A program made the position numbers and the translations under genes. A stretch of 43,566 nt of DNA from an uncultured Eubacteriales bacterium (GTDB lineage Bacteria; Bacillota; Clostridia; Oscillospirales; CAG-272): positions 1-43,566 of the forward strand of contig CABUHS010000023.1 of NCBI GenBank assembly GCA_902491535.1, written 5' to 3'. Shown here piece after piece: positions 7,875 to 16,427 of the stretch (its first letter is position 1; the number at the start of each line of letters is the position of its first letter). Under the pieces are notes generated by a model. The model made no database searches and was not told the DNA's origin. It saw only the letters and a list, made by a program, of their open reading frames with translations.

Positions 7875-8337
7875 CACAATTGTTATAACAAAAGCCGAAA
7901 AAAACAGTCATGAAAATCTCATTCGGGAACTCGAAGCAATAGAATCCAAATGTTTTTCCGATCCCTGGAGTACGCAGGCATTTAAAGACACAATTGAAAA
8001 TCCGGCATCTGATATTTATATTGCAAAGAACGCAAGCTTGCAAAATACTGTCGGATTCTGCGCCGTGATGCATGCTACCGACGAAGCTGAGATACTCGAT
8101 ATCGCGGTAGATCCGGAAATGCGGCGACATGGAATCGGCAAAAAGCTTTTAGCTTATTCAATAACCGAACTTAAAAAAGCAGGAATCATAACAGTATTTC
8201 TTGAAGTCAGAGCCTCAAACTGTCCGGCTATAAATCTGTACGAAAAGTTCGGCTTCAATAAAATCGGAATAAGACGCAGATACTACAGATCTCCGGCCGA
8301 AGATGCCATACTCATGAAATACAGCATAAAAATATAA
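7867..8337 (+). CDS. rimI: Ribosomal-protein-alanine N-acetyltransferase
   Basis: 156 aa, GNAT fold. The acetyl-CoA loop reads RRHGIGKKLL, preceded by the beta-4 strand AEILDIAVDPE, and the C-terminal ASNCPAINLYEKFGF-GIRRRYY stretch is typical of RimI, which acetylates the N-terminus of S18. I chose GTG 7867: GAGGAA lies 8-10 nt upstream and the overlap with the phosphatase gene is only 8 nt. A first in-frame ATG at 7834 would overlap by 41 nt with an Arg-rich leader. The rimI-tsaD pairing is common in Firmicutes. Confidence 0.92.
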   Translation: MSDTIVITKAEKNSHENLIRELEAIESKCFSDPWSTQAFKDTIENPASDIYIAKNASLQNTVGFCAVMHATDEAEILDIAVDPEMRRHGIGKKLLAYSITELKKAGIITVFLEVRASNCPAINLYEKFGFNKIGIRRRYYRSPAEDAILMKYSIKI

Positions 8338-8362
8338 TTATAAGAAAGCAGCACAACAAATT

Positions 8363-9367
8363 ATGCTTATACTGTCAATAGAATCATCCTGTGACGAAAC
8401 GTCAGCCGCCGTCGTAGAGATGACCGAAAGCTCCCGAAAAATACTCGCTAACTGCACAGCATCTCAAATCGAAACACACAAGCTCTACGGCGGAGTTGTT
8501 CCCGAAATAGCAAGCCGCGCACATATAGAAGCAATATCGGGCCTTACCTACAGCGCTCTCAGTGAATCCGGCGCAGCGCTCAGCGATATAGAACTTGTCG
8601 GAGTAACCGCCTTCCCGGGACTTATCGGAGCATTACTTGTCGGAGTTAATTTTGCCAAGAGCCTTGCATATGCAAACAAAATACCGCTGACAGCAGTAAA
8701 TCATACACATGCGCATGCGGCAGCAGCATATTTTACCCATCCGGAGCTTAAACCGCCGTATATCGCACTGACAGTATCAGGAGGTCATACCTCAATTTCG
8801 GATGTTTCATCATACACCGATTTTAAGGTGATCGGACGCACACGTGATGACGCAGCAGGTGAAGCATTTGACAAAGCGGCGCGCGTTATGGGAATTCCGT
8901 ATCCCGGAGGAGCCGTTTTGGACAGGCTTGCAGCAAAAGGTGATAAAAACCGCATAAAGTTTCCGTCTGCGGCTATCGCAGGCGATACACTTGATCTATC
9001 GTTCAGCGGACTGAAAACAGCCGTTATAAATTATATAAACAATGCAAAGCAACGAGGGGATATCGTCTCAGACGAAGATATCGCGGCATCCCTCACAAAA
9101 TCGGTCACTGACTCTCTTATGATACGGCTCGAAGAAGCCGCTCTGCGCACTCACCGTGATACGGTCGTGCTGGCGGGTGGCGTCGCCGCCAACTCGCATC
9201 TGCGTGCAGCTGCTGAAAAGCTGTGCGAAAAACACCGTTGGAAACTTTGTATGCCCGAACGCTCGCTTTGCGGCGACAATGCAGCCATGGTCGGCGCACA
9301 GGCATATTATGATTATCTCGCGGGAAGTACTGCGGACACAACGCTGAATGCACGTGCAACAGTTTAA
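8363..9367 (+). CDS. tsaD: tRNA N6-threonylcarbamoyladenosine transferase
   Basis: 334 aa, normal length. TsaD transfers the threonylcarbamoyl group to A37 of tRNAs reading ANN codons. Visible are the opening SIESSCDETSAAVVE, the metal ligands in HTHAH (His114, His118), VSGGHT, the FPSAAIAGDTLDLSFSGLKT region, the GGVAANSHLR nucleotide site and the final CGDNAAMVG. The partners TsaB, TsaC and TsaE are not in the window. ATG 8363 has only a weak ribosome site. Last gene of the plus-strand operon that begins at 4156. Confidence 0.96.
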   Translation: MLILSIESSCDETSAAVVEMTESSRKILANCTASQIETHKLYGGVVPEIASRAHIEAISGLTYSALSESGAALSDIELVGVTAFPGLIGALLVGVNFAKSLAYANKIPLTAVNHTHAHAAAAYFTHPELKPPYIALTVSGGHTSISDVSSYTDFKVIGRTRDDAAGEAFDKAARVMGIPYPGGAVLDRLAAKGDKNRIKFPSAAIAGDTLDLSFSGLKTAVINYINNAKQRGDIVSDEDIAASLTKSVTDSLMIRLEEAALRTHRDTVVLAGGVAANSHLRAAAEKLCEKHRWKLCMPERSLCGDNAAMVGAQAYYDYLAGSTADTTLNARATV

Positions 9368-9753
9368 TATAAGTATAGATTATAAAAAACTTATCAGCAT
9401 ATATAATATATTTGAAATAAAGAAATGAACCTTTTCGATCTTACTTAATTTGCCGGATTAGCAAAACTATAAGCTATTAAACCGAACGATCCGGCCTAAA
9501 CACATGATTTGAAATCAGTTGTTGATTATTGTGTCATAGTTTTCCACAGGTTGTGCATTTATCTGTAGGTAACTTTCAAAACATGCTCAAATCAAGGCAT
9601 ATTAAAACGAATTTCATCATTTTGGGTGTGGAAAATCTCCGATATCCTGTGGAAAAGCCTGTCTAAAATGTTGATAACTCTCCGATTTACGGAGAAATAA
9701 AAAAGCTTATACCGGGTATCAATACCCGATATTTAAAGAAAGGAACAGTCAAA
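9368..9753. other. Intergenic region with hairpin and DnaA-box-like sites
   Basis: 386 nt without a gene. It holds a nested hairpin (GCCGGAT 9452-9458 with ATCCGGC 9489-9495, inner TAGC/GCTA), the 9-mer cluster at 9540-9656, a small inverted repeat TCTCCG/CGGAGA around 9680-9695, and the palindrome CGGGTATCAATACCCG at 9713-9728. That palindrome lies 25 nt before the next start and could be an operator or a short hairpin. Confidence 0.6.
9540..9656. promoter_or_regulatory. Cluster of DnaA-box-like 9-mers
   Basis: Three exact copies of TTTTCCACA, one mismatch from the DnaA box TTATCCACA, occur at 9540-9548 (plus), 9627-9635 (minus) and 9648-9656 (minus). A weaker TGTGCATTT sits at about 9553-9561. 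GTTGATAACT at 9670-9679 adds to the resemblance. No dnaA or dnaN gene is near, so this is not shown to be oriC. It may be a DnaA-titrating or DnaA-controlled site. Confidence 0.4.
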
Positions 9754-10917
9754 ATGGAAAAAAATTATGAAAGCGAAATAAAGTCGGCAGTTGCCAAATA
9801 TGAGGATCTTCTCCGCGGTCAGCTTGAAAGAGTAGAACGCATAAACGCGTCAAGCGGAGAGACCGATTACAGTTCTCTCGACAAGCTCATCATCGGAGTA
9901 TGCGGAGGCGACGGGATCGGCCCGATCATCTGTAAGGCGGCACGCGATATTCTCGCCGACCTTCTCGCTGATGAGATAAAGAGCGGAAAGATCGAACTTC
10001 GCGATATAAACGGTCTCACGATCGAAAACCGTATCGCATGCGGCAAGGCTATTCCCGACGATACGCTCGCTGAGCTTAAGGAATGCCACGTCATTCTCAA
10101 AGGCCCGACAACCACGCCTAATGCAGGAGACGGTATGCCAAATATCGAAAGCGCAAATGTTGCTATGAGAAAGGCGCTCGATCTTTACGCAAACGTCCGC
10201 CCTGTACGTGTTCCCGAAAAGGGCATCGACTGGACCTTCTTCCGTGAAAATACCGAGGGCAGCTATGCAGTAGGATCACTCGGCGTAAATGTCACCGACG
10301 ATCTCGCTCTCGACTTCTGTGTTACAACGACCGAAGGTACGCGCCGTATCGCCCGCAGAGCATTTGATTACGCACGTGCAAACGGCAAAAAGAATGTTTC
10401 GATCGTAACTAAAGCAAACGTCATCAAGACGACTGACGGAAAATTTCTTAAAATCTGCCGTGAAATCGCAAAAGATTACCCTGAGATTTCGGTAGACGAG
10501 TGGTACATAGATATTATGACGGCAAAGCTTATTGACGAAAAGCGCCGTACATCGTTCAATGTATTTATTCTTCCCAATCTTTACGGAGACATTATCACCG
10601 ATGAAGCGGCTGAATTCCAGGGAGGCGTCGGAACAGCAGGCTCGGCAAATATCGGCGGACGCTACGCTATGTTTGAAGCAATCCACGGTTCAGCTCCCCG
10701 TATGATAACCGAAGGACGCGGACAGTATGCAGATCCCTGCTCGATGCTCCGCGCAACAGTTATGCTTCTCTCTCATATCGGCAGACAGGAAGCGGCTGAT
10801 CGCCTTGAAGCGGCGCTTGACAAGTGCATGATCACCGAACGCAAGCTTGTAATTACCGGACGCGATACCGGCGCTACATGCGACGAATTCGCAGCATACG
10901 TAAGAGAATCTCTTTAA
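9754..10917 (+). CDS. Isocitrate/isopropylmalate-type dehydrogenase
   Basis: 387 aa. A beta-decarboxylating dehydrogenase; the sequence favours an NAD-dependent isocitrate dehydrogenase over LeuB. Landmarks: GDGIGP, the substrate loop around SANVAMRKALDLYANVRPVR, FRENTEGSYA, the KANVIKTTDG segment, the metal aspartates in LPNLYGDIITDEAAEFQGG, and IHGSAPRMITEGRGQYADP. An unusual N-terminal extension of about 45 residues, charged and helical, precedes the first strand. AAAGGAAC stands upstream of ATG 9754. A hairpin follows the stop. It would feed 2-oxoglutarate synthesis; the redox link to the Rex-like gene next door is suggestive only. Confidence 0.88.
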   Translation: MEKNYESEIKSAVAKYEDLLRGQLERVERINASSGETDYSSLDKLIIGVCGGDGIGPIICKAARDILADLLADEIKSGKIELRDINGLTIENRIACGKAIPDDTLAELKECHVILKGPTTTPNAGDGMPNIESANVAMRKALDLYANVRPVRVPEKGIDWTFFRENTEGSYAVGSLGVNVTDDLALDFCVTTTEGTRRIARRAFDYARANGKKNVSIVTKANVIKTTDGKFLKICREIAKDYPEISVDEWYIDIMTAKLIDEKRRTSFNVFILPNLYGDIITDEAAEFQGGVGTAGSANIGGRYAMFEAIHGSAPRMITEGRGQYADPCSMLRATVMLLSHIGRQEAADRLEAALDKCMITERKLVITGRDTGATCDEFAAYVRESL

Positions 10918-10927
10918 TTTTATGTAA

Positions 10928-10951
10928 TACCGGAGCCTTGCGGCTCCGGTA
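10928..10951. terminator. Hairpin after the dehydrogenase gene
   Basis: TACCGGAGCC 10928-10937 and GGCTCCGGTA 10942-10951 pair around loop TTGC. Flanking AATTTTA and TAAAATT can extend the stem with a bulge. The U-tract is poor, so it may be a partial terminator or an mRNA-stabilising hairpin before the Rex-like gene. Confidence 0.6.
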
Positions 10952-10974
10952 AAATTGGCAGGTGTACAGGGTTT

Positions 10975-11715
10975 ATGGCAAAATCATCATCCTCAGAAAA
11001 ACAGAATTTGAATAAACCGATACCTACGGCAGTGAAAACAAGATTACCGAGGTATTACCGTATGCTTCGCGAACTTATAGGCGCAGATATTCTGCGTATA
11101 AGCTCATCTGAGCTTGCCGGAAGAATGAAGCTCACACCGTCACAAATACGTCAGGATTTCTCATATCTCGGCGGCGTAGGACAGCAGGGTTACGGATACA
11201 ATGTAAAGGACCTTTACAGCGCTGTCGGTATTGTTCTCGGTATACAAAACAACTACAGCGCCGTTATAATCTGCAAAGCAACTGAGTTTGCCGCAGCAAT
11301 TGCCGACGATCCGTGCTTTACCGCGCGCGGCGTAAATCTGAAACGTATATTTACAGAATGCTGCGGCGATTATTCTCCCGAAGAAGTGAGATACGAATCG
11401 GCAGTTACACGAGGGACTACGCAGCAATCTGAGCCGGTTCATATCAGAGCCGCGCGATATTGCTTGGAAAACAAAACAGATATTGCGGTGCTGGCGTGCA
11501 GCCGCCAGCTTGCGGAAGATGCCGCAAAAGATCTCGTCGGCGCGGGAATACGCGGTATATGGAACTTCACAGGTACAGAACTTGATGCAGATTCGTACAG
11601 AGTACCTATTTTGAATATCAACCTGTCTGATACGCTGCTCGGCTTATGCTGTGAAATAACCAATCCAAGCAAAGCAAAAAACGTATATAAAATAAAAAGC
11701 AAGGATGAATTATAA
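10975..11715 (+). CDS. rex: Rex-family repressor with degenerate NAD(H)-binding domain
   Basis: 246 aa. The N-terminal winged helix is fully Rex-like: RLPRYYRMLREL, RISSSELA, QIRQDFS (57-63) and GQQGYGYNV (69-77). The C-terminal Rossmann half is not. Where Rex has G-x-G-N-L-G, residues 100-105 read CKATEF. The acidic residue that ends the second strand is missing (RIFTEC), and the ITVPA-like segment reads VLACSR. GIRGIWNF (191-198) and the C-terminal helix remain. It probably binds DNA at Rex-like sites but may not sense NADH, or may sense something else. It heads a group with the DnaD-like gene, only 6 nt downstream. Confidence 0.85.
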   Translation: MAKSSSSEKQNLNKPIPTAVKTRLPRYYRMLRELIGADILRISSSELAGRMKLTPSQIRQDFSYLGGVGQQGYGYNVKDLYSAVGIVLGIQNNYSAVIICKATEFAAAIADDPCFTARGVNLKRIFTECCGDYSPEEVRYESAVTRGTTQQSEPVHIRAARYCLENKTDIAVLACSRQLAEDAAKDLVGAGIRGIWNFTGTELDADSYRVPILNINLSDTLLGLCCEITNPSKAKNVYKIKSKDEL

Positions 11716-11721
11716 CCGACT

Positions 11722-12804
11722 ATGAAAATTCAGATACAGTACGGAAACGGAGTATGCACAATACCGCTCCGCGCCTTAACGGAAGAAAACGCAGAACGCG
11801 TAGATCTGCTTGTTCTTATGCATCTTTCCGCTGAGCCGTCACTCGCCGACAATCCGGAACTACTTGCAAGTAAAGTCGGTTGTTCACGTAAGAACGCCGA
11901 ATCTGCAATCGATTTCTGGCTTGAACGCGGTATTCTTGCCAAAACCGACGAATCTCAGCCGGAGCAGTCCTTCGCGGAAAAATCAAATGTCCCTCAGACA
12001 TATAAGGTTTCGTCCGAAAAAATGATCGGATCAGATTTTGTGCGCCCGCCTTACAGCAGTGATGAACTCGCTGAAATGGTCGGACGGGATGACGGAATGA
12101 TACGTGCGCTTATTGATGAATGCCAGCGGATTACCGGAAAAGTTTTTTCGCCTACCGAATCATGGAGAGTAGCTTCGCTTGTAGAGCATCTCGGTCTTGA
12201 GGTAGAACATGTCCTGCTGCTGTTTACATACTGCGCAAGGCATGATAAAAAATCTGTAGCATACATAGAAAAACTTGCATATCAACTCTATAACGACGGA
12301 ATAGATACCGCGGATAAGTTCGATGAATACACAAGACGAAAAGACGAATACGATCAGGATGAGGAGCTTATAAAACGCACTCTTGATATAAAAGGCCGTT
12401 CTCCGATAAAAAGAGAAGTAGAAGCGTTCGAAAAGTGGACTCGTGAATGGAAGCTTGAGATCGGACTCGTTCGCCGTGCATATGAAGATACCGTTCTTAA
12501 AACAGGCAAATATACTCTTGCATACATGTCAAAAATACTTGAGACCATGCATGAAAACGGTATAGACACTGTTGAGAAAGCGCAGGCTCAGGAACAGCAG
12601 TTCCGAGAGGATAAGGAAAATAAAATAAAGGCAGCAGAAACTGCCTTGAAAGAAAAAAAGTCCGAAACAAAAAATCCGGTGAAAACCAAGCCGCAAAGTG
12701 AAAAAAATAAGGGCAGCTTTGACACCGATGAATTTGTTGAGCTTGCACTCAGACGAAGCTACGGCAGCGCATACAAGGCTGCAGACGAAAACAAACCGCA
12801 ATAA
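11722..12804 (+). CDS. DnaD-domain replication initiation protein
   Basis: 360 aa. An N-terminal winged-helix-like region (residues about 17-75) is followed by two DnaB_2/DnaD-type helical domains, about 110-200 (SDELAEMVGRDDGMIRALID to YIEKLAYQL) and 210-280 (VEAFEKWTREWKLEIGLVRR to YMSKILETM). A Lys/Glu-rich, probably disordered tail follows. Such proteins remodel DNA and help load the replicative helicase in Firmicutes. The gene starts 6 nt after the Rex-like gene. Its natural partner, the DnaC/DnaI-type loader, lies downstream but is separated by the 2.35-kb GH94 gene. Confidence 0.9.
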   Translation: MKIQIQYGNGVCTIPLRALTEENAERVDLLVLMHLSAEPSLADNPELLASKVGCSRKNAESAIDFWLERGILAKTDESQPEQSFAEKSNVPQTYKVSSEKMIGSDFVRPPYSSDELAEMVGRDDGMIRALIDECQRITGKVFSPTESWRVASLVEHLGLEVEHVLLLFTYCARHDKKSVAYIEKLAYQLYNDGIDTADKFDEYTRRKDEYDQDEELIKRTLDIKGRSPIKREVEAFEKWTREWKLEIGLVRRAYEDTVLKTGKYTLAYMSKILETMHENGIDTVEKAQAQEQQFREDKENKIKAAETALKEKKSETKNPVKTKPQSEKNKGSFDTDEFVELALRRSYGSAYKAADENKPQ

Positions 12805-12876
12805 ATATAATCTTAAAAATCTTAAAATAAATTTCGGAAAACCATTGTTCCGGGTAAAGAAAGGATTTACAAAGGA

Positions 12877-15228
12877 ATGAATTACGGATATTTTGACGAC
12901 AAAAACAGAGAGTACGTTATAACACGTCCCGATACTCCTTCTCCGTGGATGAACTATCTCGGAAACGGAAAATTCAGCGGGATGATCTCAAACAACGCAG
13001 GCGGTCTGATATTTGACAGCGATCCCGGAAACCACAGAATAACAAAATATAACCACAACAATCTCCCGATGGACCGTCCCGGTCATTATCTCTATATAAA
13101 GGATATGAAAACAGGCGAATACTGGTCCCCCACATGGCAGCCTGTAATGAAAGATCCTCAGTTTTACGAATGCCGTCACGGAATGGGCTATACATCCATC
13201 AGCTTTAAATATGACGACGTAAGCTCATGCATTACATATTTCATTCCCGAAGGAAAAAACTACGAGGTATGGAAGGTAACTCTTAAAAATGACTCTGACG
13301 AGACAAAAGAGCTGAAACTGTTCAGCTACATGGAGTTCAGCTTTTACCATGCAGAAACCGATATGCTTCAGGAATGGTCGCGCTATTTCTGTGACTGTTA
13401 TATGAAGCACGACTCGGTAGTATTCGATCCTTCAAACGAGTTAAGCGACTATGACAGACGTTTCGCTTTCATGTCGACAAGCCTTCCGATAGAAAGCTAT
13501 GAGTGTCAGCGCCGCGCATTTATCGGAGATTACAGAGACGAGACAAACCCGATCGCTGTCGAAAGAGGTTACTGCACAAGCACAGATGTAAACGCAGATT
13601 ACACCTGCGCGAGCCTCTGTTCAAGCATAACTCTTAAACCCGGAGAAGAAAAACAGTTCCTCTACACAGTCGGCGACGCAGAAAAGGTTGACGATATACC
13701 TACCCTCAGAAAAGAAGCCACCGACATTTCGGTTGCCGAGAAAGATCTCGCCGACATTAAGGCAAAATGGAACGGAATTCTCATGCGTCAGCAGGTAAAT
13801 ACCCCCTGCCCTGAGATGAATACAATGCTTAACGTATGGCACCCCTATGAATGCCAGATGACCTTCAACTGGTCGAGATTTATCTCATATTATGAGAGAG
13901 GCGTAACAAGAGGTTTCGGATTCCGGGACAGCATGCAAGATGTTCTCGGAGCCATGTACGCTTCTGCCAAGCAGTGCAAAGAGCGCATAAAAATGCTGCT
14001 TGCAATACAGCTCTCCGACGGAAGCGCAAAGAGCGTTTATTTCCCGACAACTAAAAAAGCAGACGGAGGCGGACGTTCAGACGACCATCTGTGGTCGATA
14101 TTCTCTGTCTGCACATATATCCGTGAGACAGGAGATACCGCTTTCCTCGAGGAGATAATTCCGTATTATGACGGAGGAGAGGGAACAGTTGCCGAACATC
14201 TTATAAGAGGTCTTGAATATACAAGAAAGATGGTCGGAAAACACGGTATACCGAAATTCCTCGCTTGTGACTGGAACGACAGCCTTAGCTGGATCGCAAG
14301 ACAGACAAGAGAAGCTGAGACGACCTTCGTATTCTTCCAGGCTGCACACGGTGCTTACGAGCTTATCCAGCTTTTCGAAGCACTCGGTGACAAGCGTCTT
14401 GATTGGGCTAAGGAATACTATGAATGGTGCAGATCACAGTACAGTCAGCTTTGGGACGGCAAGTGGTTTATCCGCGCATATGACGATTTTGGATTCAAAG
14501 TCGGAACAGACGCCGACGAAGAAAACAAGATATTCCTTAATCCGCAATCATGGGCTGTTCTCTCAAGGCTTCCCTCGCCTGAAGAAGGAAATTCTGCATT
14601 TGACAATGTTATGAAATATCTTATGTGTGAGTTCGGTCTTGTTTCTCACGGCCCCGCAACGTCATACAGAGATTTCTCAAAGAGAGCATATTTCGGTCTT
14701 AAATCCGGCGTAAAGGAAAACGGAGGCGTTTTCTATCACGCAAATACATGGGCAGTAATAGCCGAAACACTTCTGCGCAGAAATAATGAAGCATTTGAGC
14801 TTTACCATGCTTCTCTTCCGGCAGTAAGAAATGATCAGGCTGACAGATGCCTCATCGAGCCGTATGTTTATGCGTCGGCAATGCTCGGAAAAACACATGA
14901 GCGCTTCGGAGCAGGCTCAAACTCATGGCTTACAGGTACAGCTTCATGGATGTACCTTGCAGCAACACAGTACATTCTCGGATTCAGGCCTGACTATAAA
15001 GGTATCGTAATAGATCCCTGCGTCCCAACTGCATGGGAAGGCTTCTCTGTATCAAGAGTATGCAGAGATACACTTGTAGAGCTTAAAGTCGGCAAGATGC
15101 CGTGTGACACAAGCCGCGTATGCGCGCTTATTGCAGACGGTGTTAAACTCGATTCAAATGTTATTCCGTACAGCCTTATCGCAGGAAAAGAAAAGGTGTC
15201 GGTTGAGGCTATCTGGTCTGAAAACTGA
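12877..15228 (+). CDS. GH94 family glycoside phosphorylase (cellobiose phosphorylase type)
   Basis: 783 aa, normal length for cellobiose phosphorylase, which splits cellobiose with phosphate into glucose and glucose-1-phosphate in the cytoplasm. The N-terminal MNYGYFDDKNREYVITRPDT is the GH94 opening. RGFGFRDSMQDV, the catalytic-acid motif DWND (465-468), GAGSNSWLTGTASW and the closing IDPCVPTAWEGF are all present. The residue before DWND is Cys rather than the more usual Gly. Other GH94 specificities, such as cellodextrin or laminaribiose, cannot be ruled out by eye. No transporter or other sugar gene adjoins it. Ribosome site AAAGGA lies immediately upstream. Confidence 0.93.
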   Translation: MNYGYFDDKNREYVITRPDTPSPWMNYLGNGKFSGMISNNAGGLIFDSDPGNHRITKYNHNNLPMDRPGHYLYIKDMKTGEYWSPTWQPVMKDPQFYECRHGMGYTSISFKYDDVSSCITYFIPEGKNYEVWKVTLKNDSDETKELKLFSYMEFSFYHAETDMLQEWSRYFCDCYMKHDSVVFDPSNELSDYDRRFAFMSTSLPIESYECQRRAFIGDYRDETNPIAVERGYCTSTDVNADYTCASLCSSITLKPGEEKQFLYTVGDAEKVDDIPTLRKEATDISVAEKDLADIKAKWNGILMRQQVNTPCPEMNTMLNVWHPYECQMTFNWSRFISYYERGVTRGFGFRDSMQDVLGAMYASAKQCKERIKMLLAIQLSDGSAKSVYFPTTKKADGGGRSDDHLWSIFSVCTYIRETGDTAFLEEIIPYYDGGEGTVAEHLIRGLEYTRKMVGKHGIPKFLACDWNDSLSWIARQTREAETTFVFFQAAHGAYELIQLFEALGDKRLDWAKEYYEWCRSQYSQLWDGKWFIRAYDDFGFKVGTDADEENKIFLNPQSWAVLSRLPSPEEGNSAFDNVMKYLMCEFGLVSHGPATSYRDFSKRAYFGLKSGVKENGGVFYHANTWAVIAETLLRRNNEAFELYHASLPAVRNDQADRCLIEPYVYASAMLGKTHERFGAGSNSWLTGTASWMYLAATQYILGFRPDYKGIVIDPCVPTAWEGFSVSRVCRDTLVELKVGKMPCDTSRVCALIADGVKLDSNVIPYSLIAGKEKVSVEAIWSEN

Positions 15229-15296
15229 TAATACCTTACCTGAAAACGGCAAAACGGTTTAACCGTAATTCAAAAATCTTTCAGTAACAGCTGTAT

Positions 15297-15325
15297 CCGG
15301 GTGTTCTGTAAAACAGGGCACCCGG
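15297..15325. terminator. Hairpin after the GH94 gene
   Basis: CCGGGTGTTCTGT 15297-15309 and ACAGGGCACCCGG 15313-15325 pair over 13 bp with two G-U pairs around AAA. No U-tract follows, so it may be only a weak terminator. The following 100 nt carry no other signal I could identify. Confidence 0.55.
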
Positions 15326-15427
15326 AACAAATAAGTAAATGCTTTATTCACATCTGGCTTTAGCCGGATATCACACGTTAGAAAAACATATACTCCGAAT
15401 ATTTTTTCATATAAAGGAGATAATTAA

Positions 15428-16414
15428 ATGGCATATAACAAAGATAATTATTTCAGAATAAAGGATGAGTTTTCGCATAAGCACCGCGACAGAATCGAAG
15501 AAGCGGAGCAGAGAAAAACGCTTCTTGAGAACAAATATCCGGAGCTTGCTAAAATTGACACAACGCTTCGCCTGACAGGAATGGAGATATACAGCTCAAT
15601 GTTCGGTACAGGCTCAGCAGAAGAGATCGAAAAAATAAAAAAGAAAAACGAAGAATGCCAACAGGCACAGGCGGATTTCCTTAAAAAGCTCGGTCTGCCG
15701 TCAGACTATCTGCTGCCGAAATTCGACTGTGATATATGTCAGGACAGAGGAACAGTAGGTCTGCGTATGTGCGACTGCATGAAAAAACAGCTCATCATGG
15801 CAGGATACGAAAGCTCCGGAATGGGAAATCTTATACGAAGCTGTTCATTTGACAATTTCGATCTGAATGCCTTTGCCGGTAATCCCGACATACAAGCCAA
15901 TATGCAAATGGTCTACAACATATGCCGCGATTATGCACATAACTTCACAACAGACGCAGAACAAATATGCGGCGGTCAGATCAATCTGATAATGACAGGC
16001 GCGACCGGTCTCGGTAAAACACATCTTTCGGCTGCAATAACCAAAACTCTGATCGACCGAGGTTACGACGTAGTTTATGACACTGCACTGAATATATTTT
16101 CAGCATTTGAAGATGAACGCTTCGGTGTAGATCGATATACTGAAGAGAAAAAAACGCCCAAATATTTTGAATGTGACGTACTTATTATGGATGATCTCGG
16201 AACAGAGATAACAAATCAGTTCACGGCAATGGTTCTGTTCAATCTTATCAATACCCGCCTGAACCGTAAAAAAGCAATGATAATAAATACGAATCTCTCA
16301 CTCAAGGAATTGCGCGACCGCTATTCGGACAGAATAACTTCACGTATACTCGGAGAGTTCCGGCCGCTTCAATTTGCCGGCAAAGATTACCGTTCTTTAC
16401 GCCTAAGAGGATAA
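15428..16414 (+). CDS. DnaC/DnaI-type helicase loader ATPase
   Basis: 328 aa. A helical N-terminal region precedes a probable zinc site (Cys101, Cys104, Cys115, Cys117) like that of DnaI. The AAA+ core has Walker A GATGLGKT (191-198), Walker B VLIMDDLG, sensor 1 IINTNLS, and the arginine-finger stretch DRITSRI. Such proteins load the DnaB helicase at the origin; both DnaB and a DnaD-like partner are encoded in this window. AAAGGAG precedes ATG 15428. The phrase MTGATGLGKTHL distinguishes it from IstB transposition ATPases only weakly, but no transposase is present. Confidence 0.92.
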   Translation: MAYNKDNYFRIKDEFSHKHRDRIEEAEQRKTLLENKYPELAKIDTTLRLTGMEIYSSMFGTGSAEEIEKIKKKNEECQQAQADFLKKLGLPSDYLLPKFDCDICQDRGTVGLRMCDCMKKQLIMAGYESSGMGNLIRSCSFDNFDLNAFAGNPDIQANMQMVYNICRDYAHNFTTDAEQICGGQINLIMTGATGLGKTHLSAAITKTLIDRGYDVVYDTALNIFSAFEDERFGVDRYTEEKKTPKYFECDVLIMDDLGTEITNQFTAMVLFNLINTRLNRKKAMIINTNLSLKELRDRYSDRITSRILGEFRPLQFAGKDYRSLRLRG

Positions 16415-16427
16415 TTACATAATCTGT

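Noticed and set aside
9540..9679. Chromosomal origin oriC
   Set aside because: DnaA-box-like 9-mers are present, but there is no dnaA, dnaN or clear AT-rich unwinding element, so only a DnaA-box-like cluster is claimed.
15428..16414. IstB transposition ATPase
   Set aside because: The Walker motifs fit both families, but the N-terminal cysteine site, the nearby dnaD-like gene and the lack of any transposase favour a helicase loader.
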